From assembly GCA_947503715.1 (NCBI GenBank), contig CANNER010000004.1, positions 310,001 to 374,000 on the forward strand: a stretch of 64,000 bases of DNA, read 5' to 3'. The notes under the pieces are model-generated. The model did not search any database, had not been told where the DNA came from, and worked only from the letters and a program-made list of their open reading frames with translations. Below, in pieces: positions 1-9,483 of the stretch (positions are counted from its first letter, which is position 1; each line of letters starts with the position of its first letter). The position numbers and the translations under genes were made by a program. The DNA is from an uncultured Caulobacterales bacterium (GTDB taxonomy: Bacteria; Pseudomonadota; Alphaproteobacteria; Caulobacterales; Maricaulaceae).

Positions 1-132
1 AACGGGTCGAAGCTCGGCATAATCCTTGCCGAGTTGCACAATTTCATCACTATCCGTGGTCGCCCCCATACGGGCTGTAATCTGGTCGAAACGGTCAACG
101 ACTTGGGCGAGTTTTATATCTGGGATATGCAT
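1..132 (-). CDS. prfA: Peptide chain release factor 1, N-terminal part (cut by window edge)
   Basis: Only the first 44 codons are inside the window. The product begins MHIPDIKLAQVVDRF and continues with an LGKDYAELRP stretch, which matches the start of bacterial RF1 (the usual form is 'L.KEYAEL.P'). RF1 reads UAA and UAG stop codons and releases the finished peptide in the cytosol. The GGQ and PAT motifs would lie beyond the window. The start lies 15 nt past the stop of the TonB receptor gene on the same strand, so read-through from upstream is possible. The identification rests on a short N-terminus and is therefore good but not certain. Confidence 0.8.
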   Translation of the reverse strand, partial: MHIPDIKLAQVVDRFDQITARMGATTDSDEIVQLGKDYAELRPV

Positions 133-146
133 GAGCGCGGGTTAGT

Positions 147-2171
147 CTAGTCGAGCGATACGGTCAAACCCGCAAATACGGTTCGCGGGCGTCCGGGGAA
201 GAAACGTTCATTGCCAAAGGCGAAATCCGCGCGGTCTGCATAACGGATATCGAAGAGGTTATCCATGCGCAGAGAAAACTGCAGCGCCTCGGTCAAATCA
301 ACCTGCCCGCCCAGTGTAAAAATATCATGGCCGGGATAGTCATTCGTATTGCCTGGATTGGTGAAATACTCACCAACATGGGTCCAGCGGAGATAGCCCC
401 CCGCGCGGTCGCCATTATAGTGCAGCGAGAGATTACCCAGCGTATCGGGCGCCGTATCCACACGGTCACCATCGGTGATATTATTGGCGGCACTGCCCAC
501 GTCTTCTGTGAAGTCATAAGTGTGACGGGCGAGCGTCCCTGCGCCGTTCAATGAAAAACCTTTGCCAAGCGATAGATCAAAACTCGCCTCAATACCTTCA
601 TGCCGGGTCTTGCCATTTACAACATTGAACCCATTCGCATTGCGGAAGAAGAAATTATCCTTCCACATTGTGAAACCCGTGATTTCAAAATTTCCGCGAC
701 CTAAGTCCCCACGCAAACCAGCTTCGAGACTGTCCAGTGTTTCAACTTCGGCCTCGCCCGGCACTTGGTTTTGCTGTGCGGAATAAAGATCAGACGTCTG
801 TGGTGCGCGAGAACCTCTGGCTGCTCGGGCAAAGAACGTAACGTCTTCCAGATCATAGGTCAGGCCAAGCTTGGGCGTTAGGGTGAAATAATCATCGGTG
901 CGGTCCGCCGCCCGAATGAAACGGCCCGACTGTCCTGCCTCGACCTGATTATCATAATCGTAGGACGTATATTCACCGCGTGCGCCGAAATGGAGCGTTG
1001 CGCGATCACCGATTTCAAAGTCTTTCGTCGCAAAACCCGCGAGAACAATCGCGTCAACTTCGTAATCATAGTGAAGCCCTTGAACGAAACTAAACCGGTT
1101 TGGATTCTCTTGAAATTCATATTGAAAACCGGATGTATATTCCGCGTCAACGCCTGCGCTCCAGCCATCTCCGTATAGACCGGATTTCAGACCGAAGCTC
1201 GTATGGCCGTTTTTATCCAGCGCTTGTCCGGGCACAAAATGGCGAAGGAAACGCTGCTGCGTACGACGGGCATAGGGTTGGAGGATCAGCGTACCAAGGT
1301 CAGTTTCGCGTTGCGCCTTGATTTGTCCGCGCAGGGCTTGCGTGTCGCGGAAGGCTTCGGGAAAGGCATTGGTCGTTATGAGATCGCGGTCGAGATAGGC
1401 GTCATCGCCTTGAAGAAATCCTGCCGTTTCTTGGTTCAAATTATTGAGGGCGATGAGGCTGGAAATATCCCATGCGCCCAATTGTATCGCGTGTTGGACC
1501 GCCAGTTTTTGCTGGTCGAATCCGCTATCATCACGGAAACCGCTATCGTGGGAGAGGTCTGCGGAGACACGCAAATTCTGCGTCAAATCTGTGACCAGAG
1601 TTGTGTTGATAAATCCTCGGCTGCTGCCTTGGACAGAGAACGTATTCTCGCCACGACCCGGCTCTCCTAAAACGACATTAATCAAGCCATGCACAGCGTT
1701 GGAGCCATAATCTGCGGGGCCCGGACCTTTGAAAACTTCAATTGTATTCGCTAATTCCGTCGGAGCCTCGAGCAAACTATTTACATTGGCAAAGCCTGCC
1801 GCGCGAAGCGGCACGCCGTCCAATGTGTAGAGAAAGCTGCCAGCCCCCGCCCCGCCCGTCAGAACAGGCGAGCGGATCGCCGTCAGATGTTCCTGCCCCG
1901 AACCGCGGTGGATATTCACGCCCGCAACCGTGTTCAGAATTTCCGCCGGATGGGCGAGAGTCAGACCTTCGGGCGAGGTCGGAATGATGACATCAATTGT
2001 CTCGGGTTGCTCCGACGTCAATGACTGCACGCCTTTGGCGACAACAATATCACCGACTTCAAGAGGCATGATACCTAAAAGAATAACCTCTTCATCATAC
2101 TCTGAGACTTGTGCAGCCGCAGGTAAAACTGAGACAAGCACCGCAGCGCTTGCGAGTAAAAATATTCTCAT
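147..2171 (-). CDS. TonB-dependent outer-membrane receptor
   Basis: 674 residues. A signal peptide (MRIFLLASAAVLVSVLPAAAQ) is followed by a plug domain at roughly residues 55-175, with the typical IRSPVLTGG and LYTLDGVPLR segments and EVFKGPGPADYGSNA. A large beta-barrel fills the rest, with repeated aromatic and Gly strands and a C-terminal receptor signature (SLRMDNLFDIRYADR, then FFPGRPRTVFAGLTVSLD). Such receptors import siderophores, vitamin B12, metals or oligosaccharides using TonB/ExbBD energy. The substrate cannot be read from sequence. The barrel ends in D, not the usual aromatic residue. The start lies 11 nt after the stop of the large mechanosensitive channel gene, so the two are probably co-transcribed. 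Confidence 0.93.
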   Translation of the reverse strand: MRIFLLASAAVLVSVLPAAAQVSEYDEEVILLGIMPLEVGDIVVAKGVQSLTSEQPETIDVIIPTSPEGLTLAHPAEILNTVAGVNIHRGSGQEHLTAIRSPVLTGGAGAGSFLYTLDGVPLRAAGFANVNSLLEAPTELANTIEVFKGPGPADYGSNAVHGLINVVLGEPGRGENTFSVQGSSRGFINTTLVTDLTQNLRVSADLSHDSGFRDDSGFDQQKLAVQHAIQLGAWDISSLIALNNLNQETAGFLQGDDAYLDRDLITTNAFPEAFRDTQALRGQIKAQRETDLGTLILQPYARRTQQRFLRHFVPGQALDKNGHTSFGLKSGLYGDGWSAGVDAEYTSGFQYEFQENPNRFSFVQGLHYDYEVDAIVLAGFATKDFEIGDRATLHFGARGEYTSYDYDNQVEAGQSGRFIRAADRTDDYFTLTPKLGLTYDLEDVTFFARAARGSRAPQTSDLYSAQQNQVPGEAEVETLDSLEAGLRGDLGRGNFEITGFTMWKDNFFFRNANGFNVVNGKTRHEGIEASFDLSLGKGFSLNGAGTLARHTYDFTEDVGSAANNITDGDRVDTAPDTLGNLSLHYNGDRAGGYLRWTHVGEYFTNPGNTNDYPGHDIFTLGGQVDLTEALQFSLRMDNLFDIRYADRADFAFGNERFFPGRPRTVFAGLTVSLD

Positions 2172-2182
2172 CTTTGGAAACC

Positions 2183-5100
2183 TTAATTCAGAGACGTTTT
2201 CGGCGGTGATGTTTTACCGCTGGTCTTCTTACGCGCGGGCGGCGTTTTTGTTCGAATTTCGAGCGGGACGCCCTGACTGACAATATTCAGATCGCGTTGC
2301 GGGAACGGGATCGGGATGCCTGCGGCCTCCAGTGCTTTATTGATTTCCGTATGAACAATATGGGTCATTGGCACACGGTCATCAAAACTATTAAGGAAGA
2401 TGCGAATTTCGAAATCCAGAGAACTGTCGCCAAAACCCATGAAGAGGACATTGGGCGGCGGCGTCGATAGAACCTTTGGCAGGGTCTTCACCGCATCCAG
2501 CATGATCTCTCGCGCGGCATCCGTATCGGACCCATAGGCAATTCCAACATTCACGATCAGACGCGTGATCGAGGAGGACAGTGTCCAGTTCGTCACCCGT
2601 TCGGAAATCAGGGCTTCATTCGGAATCAGGATTTCAAGATTATCCAAATCCTTGAGCGTCGTCGCGCGGATCTTAATCCGGCTGACCGTGCCCGACTGAT
2701 CGCCAATCGTGACATAATCGCCAATCCTAATCGGACGTTCAAATAGAATAATGAGACCGGAGACAAAATTCGCGATGATCTTTTGCAAACCAAAGCCGAT
2801 ACCAACAGACAGACCCGTCGCAATCCATTTCAATTGTCCCCATTGCAGACCCAATTGATTAAAACCGACAAAGATACCGACGGCGACGATAATATATCCC
2901 AAAATCGTTGTGACGGCATAGCGTGTTCCGGCATCCACACCGACGCGGTTGAGTACAAAAATCTCCAAGAAACCCGGCAGGTTTCGCGCCGCAATAAAGG
3001 TGAGCGCAACAATCACGCCCGCCTGCACAACATCCCAGAGCGAAACAATTTGTTCAATTGTATTGCCCTGATCATCCGTGCGGCCGGTGTCGAGCTTCCA
3101 AACTTCAAACCCGTCAAAAATAGACAGAGCGGGAACAAGAGAGGACCAGATCAACCAGAGTATGGCCGCAAATCCGAGCAGAACTGCCGTCTGTAAGAGC
3201 TTAGACGTTTGACGCGTCATCGTCGTGACATCAATTTCTTTCGTATCGACGGGCGGTGGAGGTGGGGCTTCATCACCGCGTTCTTCGGCGGCTTCCTTCT
3301 CGCGTCGGGCTTTTAACTCTGCCTCACGTTTTTCGAGGGCCTGGCGATATTTAATCTGTCTTTGGGCGACAACAATCGCCCGGCGAATGGCCCCGTAAAT
3401 GACATAGGTCAGCAGGATAAGCCCGCCCGAAAGGAACATCCGCCAGAGTAGTTCATCCGCGCTCTCATAATAACCCGCAGCCGCCAAGCCGATCGAGATG
3501 AGCGGGAGCCCAACGATAACAAGTGCAATCGGTCCACGGAACCGGGCAATCGGCGTGTCAGGCGCGACGAAACCCACAATATCGCGGCGCTTCGCCCAGA
3601 GAACACGTATGGCAAAGACCATCATGGACAAGCCCGTTAAGATGAACACAAAAACGGAAAATCCTTCCGCAATATTCTGCTCCGTCATATCCCGAGTCAC
3701 GGCCAGCAATGTCGACGTCGTCGCCACGACCGGAACAAACCACCGCAGATTCATCGCGATTGTCCGGCGTAGATTATCCGGCAATTTGAAATGGGCGTCG
3801 AACAGACCATTTTCCCGATCCCATCGAATCCAAGTCGCAAAAACAAAGTTGAACAATGCTAGGAACAGAAAACCATCCGCCAGCCCTTTAATCAGACGGT
3901 CTGGGTTTTCAGACAAAATATAGAGTAAGGCAATCAGGAGGAAGGCGAGCGAGAGTGGGAGAGAGTTAAATATGCCTGCCGCAATCACAGCCGGTGTATG
4001 CCACGCACTATCCTGTTTGACACGTCCCACCAACTTAGCGCGTCTATTTACATCCTCACGAATGGCGGGACGCAGACGGGCAAATAGGAAGATGACAACC
4101 AGAAAACCTAAAACAATGAAAAAGTAAGTCCTGGCCTGATTAATGAATTCAGACACAGCCAATCGCATATTTTCGACAGATAAGAGTTCCAACGCCCCCA
4201 GCATAACTTTGCGCGGGAAATCCTTATCAATGGCCGGGACGGACCGAACCCAGAGTAGATTTTCATCCAAGAGCAATTGCAGCTTTTCCGTCTTTTCCAA
4301 TAATTCAACTTGGGCCGTTTCCAATTCCGACACATCATTAAACTGTGCCGTCGCCTGAGAAACAACCTGTTGGAGAAGGTCCCGTCTGGTCGTCAGGATA
4401 TCATTTAACGCGTCGCGGTCCGTCTCCGTCAGATCGGGCAGAGCAGGCGCATCATCCCGTGCCGACTCCATCGCCACATCAATAGCAAAGGCCCCGACGG
4501 GCAGGGCGCGCAAATCTTCCTGAGCAATGATGCCCTGCCGTGTCGCCGTCGTCAGGGCGTCCCGTGATTCACGCAGATCCGCCCGGATACTGTCCGGAGA
4601 ACGGACTTGTCGGCCCAGACGCCGCAAAACTTCACCGGCCTCCCGGTCCAAACGACCCCGCTCGACGAGTTTTTCAGCGGCAGAGAGGTTTCTCTCAACA
4701 TCCAGTAATTGCCCGCGCACATTGGCCGTGCGTTGCGAGGTTTCCGGTGCAGTCTCGCCCTCCATGCCTTCGGGTTGTGCTTCCTCCTCGTCTCCCATCG
4801 GTACGCCCGCAAGCTCCGCGAGTTGATTGGCAAGGTCGAGATTTGTTTTCGCAAAACTCGCGACGAGCGGATGGCTTTCCGCGACGGCCTCGGCCTCAGC
4901 CGAAATCCGACTGCGTAAATCGCGGGCGTCTCTCACTCGTTTTTGTCCGGTTTGCTCGGCAATCAGCCGTACTTCACGGCGCAAAATTTGGGCTTCTAAA
5001 TCGGCCACGGAACGCCGACCCGTTAGCAATTCCTGACGCAGGGGCAGAGTCGCAATTTCCTGTTCCAAGGCCCGAATTTGATTTCGGCGATACCACGCCC

Positions 5101-5704
5101 GCGCCCTCAATTCCGTGCGGCGTGTTTCGGACAAGGTTTCCAGCTCACCGTCGCCCAATGTGTTCAAGCGGTTTTGCAGATCTGTCAGCGCCGTGCGCGC
5201 CTCGGACAATTCCCGCGGTGCCGTGCTCTGTCGCGCCGTGAGGGTTTGCAATGTATCGTCAATCCCCTCCAAGCGGGACGTAACCTCGGCGAGATCCGAT
5301 TGTCGCGCAATCAGGTCCTGTTCCAGATCAAACAATTCGGCTTCACTATTAGGCTGTCTCATAGGCTCTGGGTCACTCGCCAGCACATCGCGCAATTGGC
5401 CCAATTCACGGTTTATATCCGCCCGAATGGTCGCCGCATTTTCAACAGAGGTCGCAAATTGGGCGCGCCGTTCCGTTTGACGCGTGGCTTCAGCCAAGCG
5501 GTCCGCGGCGGTCCGCAGGGCAGTCTGCGCAACCTCGCGCTGTTCCTGTGAAAGGTCGACCTGATCCTCCAACGCCTTGATCCGTGTCTCCAAAGACTGC
5601 GCCGTAAAGGTCGGCTCAACCGCTGCCGGAATGTCCTGCGCCATTGCTGGCCAAGCGATGACCAGACAGGCCAAAAGACTAAAAATATGACGGAAAGCGA
5701 CCAT
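2183..5704 (-). CDS. Large MscK/MscM-like mechanosensitive channel
   Basis: 1173 residues from the ATG at 5704, chosen because it starts a clean signal peptide (MVAFRHIFSLLACLVIAWPAMAQ). A long periplasmic, helical, Glu/Arg/Gln-rich region follows (about residues 25-500, coiled-coil-like, with an acidic EEEAQPEGMEGE insert). A block of about ten hydrophobic segments comes next, interrupted by a charged cytoplasmic loop with a five-proline run. The C-terminal MscS module carries the pore helix (GLSVGIGFGLQKIIANFVSG) and the beta domain (FERPIRIGDYVTIGDQSGTV). This architecture is that of the MscK/MscM class, which opens on hypo-osmotic membrane tension. It is divergent from the glycosyltransferase gene at 5827. 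The tail is Lys/Thr/Pro-rich. Confidence 0.93.
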   Translation of the reverse strand: MVAFRHIFSLLACLVIAWPAMAQDIPAAVEPTFTAQSLETRIKALEDQVDLSQEQREVAQTALRTAADRLAEATRQTERRAQFATSVENAATIRADINRELGQLRDVLASDPEPMRQPNSEAELFDLEQDLIARQSDLAEVTSRLEGIDDTLQTLTARQSTAPRELSEARTALTDLQNRLNTLGDGELETLSETRRTELRARAWYRRNQIRALEQEIATLPLRQELLTGRRSVADLEAQILRREVRLIAEQTGQKRVRDARDLRSRISAEAEAVAESHPLVASFAKTNLDLANQLAELAGVPMGDEEEAQPEGMEGETAPETSQRTANVRGQLLDVERNLSAAEKLVERGRLDREAGEVLRRLGRQVRSPDSIRADLRESRDALTTATRQGIIAQEDLRALPVGAFAIDVAMESARDDAPALPDLTETDRDALNDILTTRRDLLQQVVSQATAQFNDVSELETAQVELLEKTEKLQLLLDENLLWVRSVPAIDKDFPRKVMLGALELLSVENMRLAVSEFINQARTYFFIVLGFLVVIFLFARLRPAIREDVNRRAKLVGRVKQDSAWHTPAVIAAGIFNSLPLSLAFLLIALLYILSENPDRLIKGLADGFLFLALFNFVFATWIRWDRENGLFDAHFKLPDNLRRTIAMNLRWFVPVVATTSTLLAVTRDMTEQNIAEGFSVFVFILTGLSMMVFAIRVLWAKRRDIVGFVAPDTPIARFRGPIALVIVGLPLISIGLAAAGYYESADELLWRMFLSGGLILLTYVIYGAIRRAIVVAQRQIKYRQALEKREAELKARREKEAAEERGDEAPPPPPVDTKEIDVTTMTRQTSKLLQTAVLLGFAAILWLIWSSLVPALSIFDGFEVWKLDTGRTDDQGNTIEQIVSLWDVVQAGVIVALTFIAARNLPGFLEIFVLNRVGVDAGTRYAVTTILGYIIVAVGIFVGFNQLGLQWGQLKWIATGLSVGIGFGLQKIIANFVSGLIILFERPIRIGDYVTIGDQSGTVSRIKIRATTLKDLDNLEILIPNEALISERVTNWTLSSSITRLIVNVGIAYGSDTDAAREIMLDAVKTLPKVLSTPPPNVLFMGFGDSSLDFEIRIFLNSFDDRVPMTHIVHTEINKALEAAGIPIPFPQRDLNIVSQGVPLEIRTKTPPARKKTSGKTSPPKTSLN

Positions 5705-5826
5705 GTGCGTCTTGAACGACAAAGCGTCGGAAAAGTAAAGCAAAGCGGCACTTTGTTTCACATCACGCTCCCTTTGTGACGGGGTCGTCACTTCCCTTCT
5801 GCGCGGTGACGGGTCATAGGCGAGTT

Positions 5827-7296
5827 ATGACGACGCCGCGCACCTATAGAAATCGATTGGTCCTGGTTTTAGCGGGATTATTGACGATCCGTCTGATTGG
5901 ACTTTTTGTAGCGCCGTGGGGTTTGCACGGGGATGAAGCGCAATATTGGGCATGGTCGCAGGATTTGGATTTTGGGTATTTTTCTAAACCCCCGATGATC
6001 GCTTGGGTTATTGCGAGTACGACCTCAATTTTCGGGAACGAAGAATGGGCGGTCCGCCTCGCCGCGCCCTTCCTCCATATCGCAACGTCCTGGATGATTT
6101 TCCTGACGGGACGTAAAATATTTGAAGCCCGGATCGGATTTTGGGCGGCCCTGATTTATACGCTTATGCCTGCTGTCTGGCTATCGAGTTTCATTATTAG
6201 CACCGATGCGACTCTGCTGCTGTTCTGGGTGACAGCGCTTCACGCTTGGGCCTGTTTGCGGGAACATCCGACTTGGCCCCGCGCGGTTCAGCTGGGTCTG
6301 GCCATTGGACTTGGCCTCTTGTCCAAATATGCCATGGCGTTTTTCACGCCAGTTCTAGTCTTGGCCGTTCTGTTTGATGCGCCCACGCGTAAGGCTTTGC
6401 TCGGCCCGAAAGGTGGTGTCGCCGGGCTTATCGCCGTGGCCTGTCTTGCTCCAAACCTGATGTGGAACGCGGTCAATAATTTCGCGACGATTTCCCATAC
6501 GGCGGAGAACGCAAACCTGCAGCAGGACCTGTTTAACCCGATGGAAGTTCTGACCTTTTGGATCGACCAATTGGGCGTATTCGGAATTGTTGTTTTCCCG
6601 ATGCTCATTTTGGCGATTATTGCGACGTTTAAATCCAAACTTAGCACACCTGCGAAATGGTTAGCCGGATTTGCAATGCTGCCCCTGCTGGCAATTACAC
6701 TCGAAGCCCTCCTCTCCCGCGCCAATGCGAATTGGGCGGTGACCGCTTATGGCGCAGCCCCTATTCTCGTCGCGCTATGGGCTATAGAGTCGAAAAAACG
6801 CATGACTTGGCTCAAGGGCGGTTTGGCCGTTCAAACGGCGGTCGTGCTCTTTGTCGGCTTGGCCGCTACCACAACTGCTGGCGTGGATGCGCTGGGTCTG
6901 GATAATGCGGTCAAACGCCTGCGGGCCTGGCCGGAGACGGCGAAGGCCGTCGAGATTAAAGCCGCAGAGAAAGATTACGATTTCATCGCAACGGATAACC
7001 GGCTTGTCTTTTACGATCTGGAACATTACGGCGTCGGCGAAACGCCGCTGCGTATGTGGCGGTTAAATGCAACGCCGAAACATCATGCGGACCTGACAAA
7101 GACGCTGCCGCAAGGTGACGGCAAGATTCTGCTCGTGTCTTATTATGAGAGTTTCGCAGATTATTTCCGCGAAGATTTTGAGGTGATCACGCCAATCGAG
7201 ACGCTCGAAATTAATCTCGGGCCCAAAAAAACCCGCCGTCTCTATCTCTATGAAGCGTCGGGTTATTCAATCACGGAACGTGAGGATAGGACTTAG
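5827..7296 (+). CDS. GT39-family membrane glycosyltransferase (ArnT/PMT-like)
   Basis: 489 residues with about eleven hydrophobic segments. The first loop has the acidic pair of the family (LHGDEAQYWAWSQDLDFGY) followed by FSKPPMIAW, as in GT39 enzymes that use polyprenyl-phosphate sugars and act on the periplasmic face. A soluble C-terminal part starts near residue 375. It could modify lipid A, other glycolipids or proteins; the sugar and acceptor are unknown. The ATG at 5827 is preferred because it puts the first TM near the N-terminus. The stop codon overlaps the stop of convergent msrA (TAG at 7294-7296, TAA at 7295-7293). Confidence 0.87.
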   Translation: MTTPRTYRNRLVLVLAGLLTIRLIGLFVAPWGLHGDEAQYWAWSQDLDFGYFSKPPMIAWVIASTTSIFGNEEWAVRLAAPFLHIATSWMIFLTGRKIFEARIGFWAALIYTLMPAVWLSSFIISTDATLLLFWVTALHAWACLREHPTWPRAVQLGLAIGLGLLSKYAMAFFTPVLVLAVLFDAPTRKALLGPKGGVAGLIAVACLAPNLMWNAVNNFATISHTAENANLQQDLFNPMEVLTFWIDQLGVFGIVVFPMLILAIIATFKSKLSTPAKWLAGFAMLPLLAITLEALLSRANANWAVTAYGAAPILVALWAIESKKRMTWLKGGLAVQTAVVLFVGLAATTTAGVDALGLDNAVKRLRAWPETAKAVEIKAAEKDYDFIATDNRLVFYDLEHYGVGETPLRMWRLNATPKHHADLTKTLPQGDGKILLVSYYESFADYFREDFEVITPIETLEINLGPKKTRRLYLYEASGYSITEREDRT

Positions 7297-7979
7297 GAGT
7301 CACCCCAGAGCTTCTTGAGCGTTTTATCGCGGCGGCACCCTGTCCGGTAATAATTATAGCGAACCGGGTTTTTCTTGTAATAATCCTGATGATAATCTTC
7401 CGCATCGTAAAACGTCACGGCCTGTAAAATAGGTGTCACGATCTCAGCCGCAAAAGGTTTGGTTTCGATAATGTTTTTGCGGGAGGCTTGCGCCGCTGCC
7501 ATCTGTTCGGGTGTGGCGAAGATCGCAGTACGGTAACTGCTACCCTTGTCGCAGAACTGACCGCGCGGGTCGGTGGGATCAACCGTCTTCCAGTAATGGT
7601 CCACCAGCTGACGGTAAGTTACGACAGTCGGATCAAAGATCACTTTCACGACCTCATAATGCCCCGTCTCTTTATAGGAGACAGTTTTATAATCCGGATT
7701 GTCCAATGTTCCACCCGAATAACCCGAAATAGCTTCGGTCACACCGGTAAGTTTTTCAAAATCCGATTCCACACACCAGAAACAACCACCCGCGATAATC
7801 ATTTCGGACAAACCGTCCGTGCGGGTAATTTCATAGGGGGCTTGTGGGCCGGCGGTTGCGATCGCAACATTTGCGCTAGTTGTTATGTCAGATTTCTCAG
7901 CCGATTGCGCAGGTGCGCAGGCAGCCATGAGAAGGATAGATGTTGTTACAAATAGTGTTTTCATACTCATATCATTCAT
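7293..7979 (-). CDS. msrA: Peptide-methionine (S)-S-oxide reductase, exported
   Basis: 228 residues. The catalytic motif GCFWCVESDFEKL holds the nucleophile Cys, and the family blocks GYSGG, YKTVSYKETGHYEVV and DYHQDYYKKNP are intact. A resolving Cys is probable near the C-terminus (YYRTGCRRD). MsrA reduces the S-epimer of methionine sulfoxide in oxidised proteins. Unlike cytosolic MsrA, this one starts with a hydrophobic segment ending LLMAACAPAQ, a probable lipobox, so it should act in the periplasm. The start at 7979 is taken because a purine-rich GGCGGGG stretch precedes it; internal ATGs at 7970 and 7964 are possible. Confidence 0.95.
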   Translation of the reverse strand: MNDMSMKTLFVTTSILLMAACAPAQSAEKSDITTSANVAIATAGPQAPYEITRTDGLSEMIIAGGCFWCVESDFEKLTGVTEAISGYSGGTLDNPDYKTVSYKETGHYEVVKVIFDPTVVTYRQLVDHYWKTVDPTDPRGQFCDKGSSYRTAIFATPEQMAAAQASRKNIIETKPFAAEIVTPILQAVTFYDAEDYHQDYYKKNPVRYNYYRTGCRRDKTLKKLWGDS

Positions 7980-8026
7980 GAATTCCCCGCCGTGTTCCAA
8001 TCACATTGGAGTGTAAAAGCTGTGAC

Positions 8027-9448
8027 TTATTCTCGGCTTTTTTTATAGGCTGCGAGGGCTTTCTCTCTCGCCTCTTTGTGATCGACAATTGGTTTTGGAT
8101 AAGTCTCGCCCAGTTTGACACGTGCATTATCCAAAACGTTTTTGGGCGCTTCCCACGGTGTGTGAATATATTTCTTTGGCAGATGTTTTAATTCCGGCAC
8201 ATATTTGCGGACATAATCCCCATTCGGATCAAATTTCTGACCTTGGGAGAACGGGTTGAAAATCCGGAAATAGGGCGCTGCATCCGCGCCACTCCCCGCG
8301 ACCCACTGCCAACTCGCCGCATTTGATGCAGGGTCAGCCTCCAACAATGTATCCCAATACCAATCCTCGCCCACACGCCAATCGGTGAGCAGATGTTTGA
8401 TCAGGAAGGACGCACAGACCATACGGACGCGGTTATGCTGCCAGCCCGTCTGCCAGAGTTGGCGCATCCCCGCATCGACAAAAGGATAACCCGTCTGCCC
8501 CCGCCGCCACGCTTCGACTTTGGCGTCCTCGCTATCCCACGGGAACGCGTCGAAATCGGATTTGTAATTCTCGCTGCCCAGCTTTGGATTATAGAAAAGA
8601 AGCACATAGGAAAATTCGCGCCAGCCAATTTCTGTCAGGAATTTGTCAGAGGTGTACTCATTGTCTTTCGTCGCATGCCAGATCTGGCGCGGCGAAATTT
8701 CGCCATGCGCAAGATGGGGTGAGAGTTTGGATGTCCCGGTTTCATCATCCGGACGGTCACGGGCTTCGGCATAATCCTCGACGGGGCCTGCGAGGAAGGA
8801 GTTCAACCGATCAGCCGCCCCCGCCTCGCCCGGCGTGTGATTCTCCATCATTTTCGAACCCCAATCCGGGGAGGTCGGGAGGAGCCCCCAACTGTCCAAA
8901 TCATCACTCCCAAGATTGCCAGAATAACACGCCAATTTGCGCGGCGTTGGAAGAAGTTCCGGCACGGCAAGGTCAGCCTTCGCCGCGCGCCAGAAAGGCG
9001 TGAAGACCTTATAATACCCGCCAGTTTTCGTTTTAACTTCCCACGGCTCGCTCAACAGATTTCCGTTATGGCTTTCGACGGTGAGGCCACGGTCTTTCAA
9101 ATCGGATTTAATCGCTTCATCGACATCCCGCGCCTCTTCTTCATAGCGGCGGTTCCAATGAATTTCATCTGCGTCTGTGGCTTCAATCAGATCATCAATA
9201 ATATCAGCGGCCTTTCCCTTGCGAAGGATAAGCTGCCCGCCCTTGTCAGAAATATCCTTCGAAAGCGATGTCAGGGAGTGGTGCAACCAAACCTGTTTCG
9301 CGCCGCCAGGTTCACGCCCCCCACCCTCTTCCAGAATATAGAGCAGGATGAGCGGTTTATCCCCCTGCCGCGCCTCATCCAGCGCGGGGTTATCAGAAAG
9401 GCGAAGGTCGCGGCGGAACCAGACGATGACGGGATTTTTATCGGACAT
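8027..9448 (-). CDS. phrB: Deoxyribodipyrimidine photolyase
   Basis: 473 residues. It begins with the photolyase alpha/beta domain (VIVWFRRDLRLSDNPAL). The FAD domain has the signature ASWQWVAGSGADAAPYFRIF followed by NPFSQGQKFDP, with the usual Trp-rich electron-transfer positions. The enzyme repairs cyclobutane pyrimidine dimers with blue light. Its length and motif order fit a class I CPD photolyase. It could be read as a cryptochrome, but the intact repair signature favours a photolyase. It lies head-to-tail downstream of the homoserine dehydrogenase fusion gene with a 35-nt gap. Confidence 0.95.
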   Translation of the reverse strand: MSDKNPVIVWFRRDLRLSDNPALDEARQGDKPLILLYILEEGGGREPGGAKQVWLHHSLTSLSKDISDKGGQLILRKGKAADIIDDLIEATDADEIHWNRRYEEEARDVDEAIKSDLKDRGLTVESHNGNLLSEPWEVKTKTGGYYKVFTPFWRAAKADLAVPELLPTPRKLACYSGNLGSDDLDSWGLLPTSPDWGSKMMENHTPGEAGAADRLNSFLAGPVEDYAEARDRPDDETGTSKLSPHLAHGEISPRQIWHATKDNEYTSDKFLTEIGWREFSYVLLFYNPKLGSENYKSDFDAFPWDSEDAKVEAWRRGQTGYPFVDAGMRQLWQTGWQHNRVRMVCASFLIKHLLTDWRVGEDWYWDTLLEADPASNAASWQWVAGSGADAAPYFRIFNPFSQGQKFDPNGDYVRKYVPELKHLPKKYIHTPWEAPKNVLDNARVKLGETYPKPIVDHKEAREKALAAYKKSRE

Positions 9449-9483
9449 GCTTTACTTACGCATGAGCCGCCGCCGCGTTCAAA

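Noticed and set aside
4540-5241. A 233-codon frame on the + strand inside the mechanosensitive channel gene
   Set aside because: Antisense to the coiled-coil domain; Arg/Pro-rich composition with no family features.
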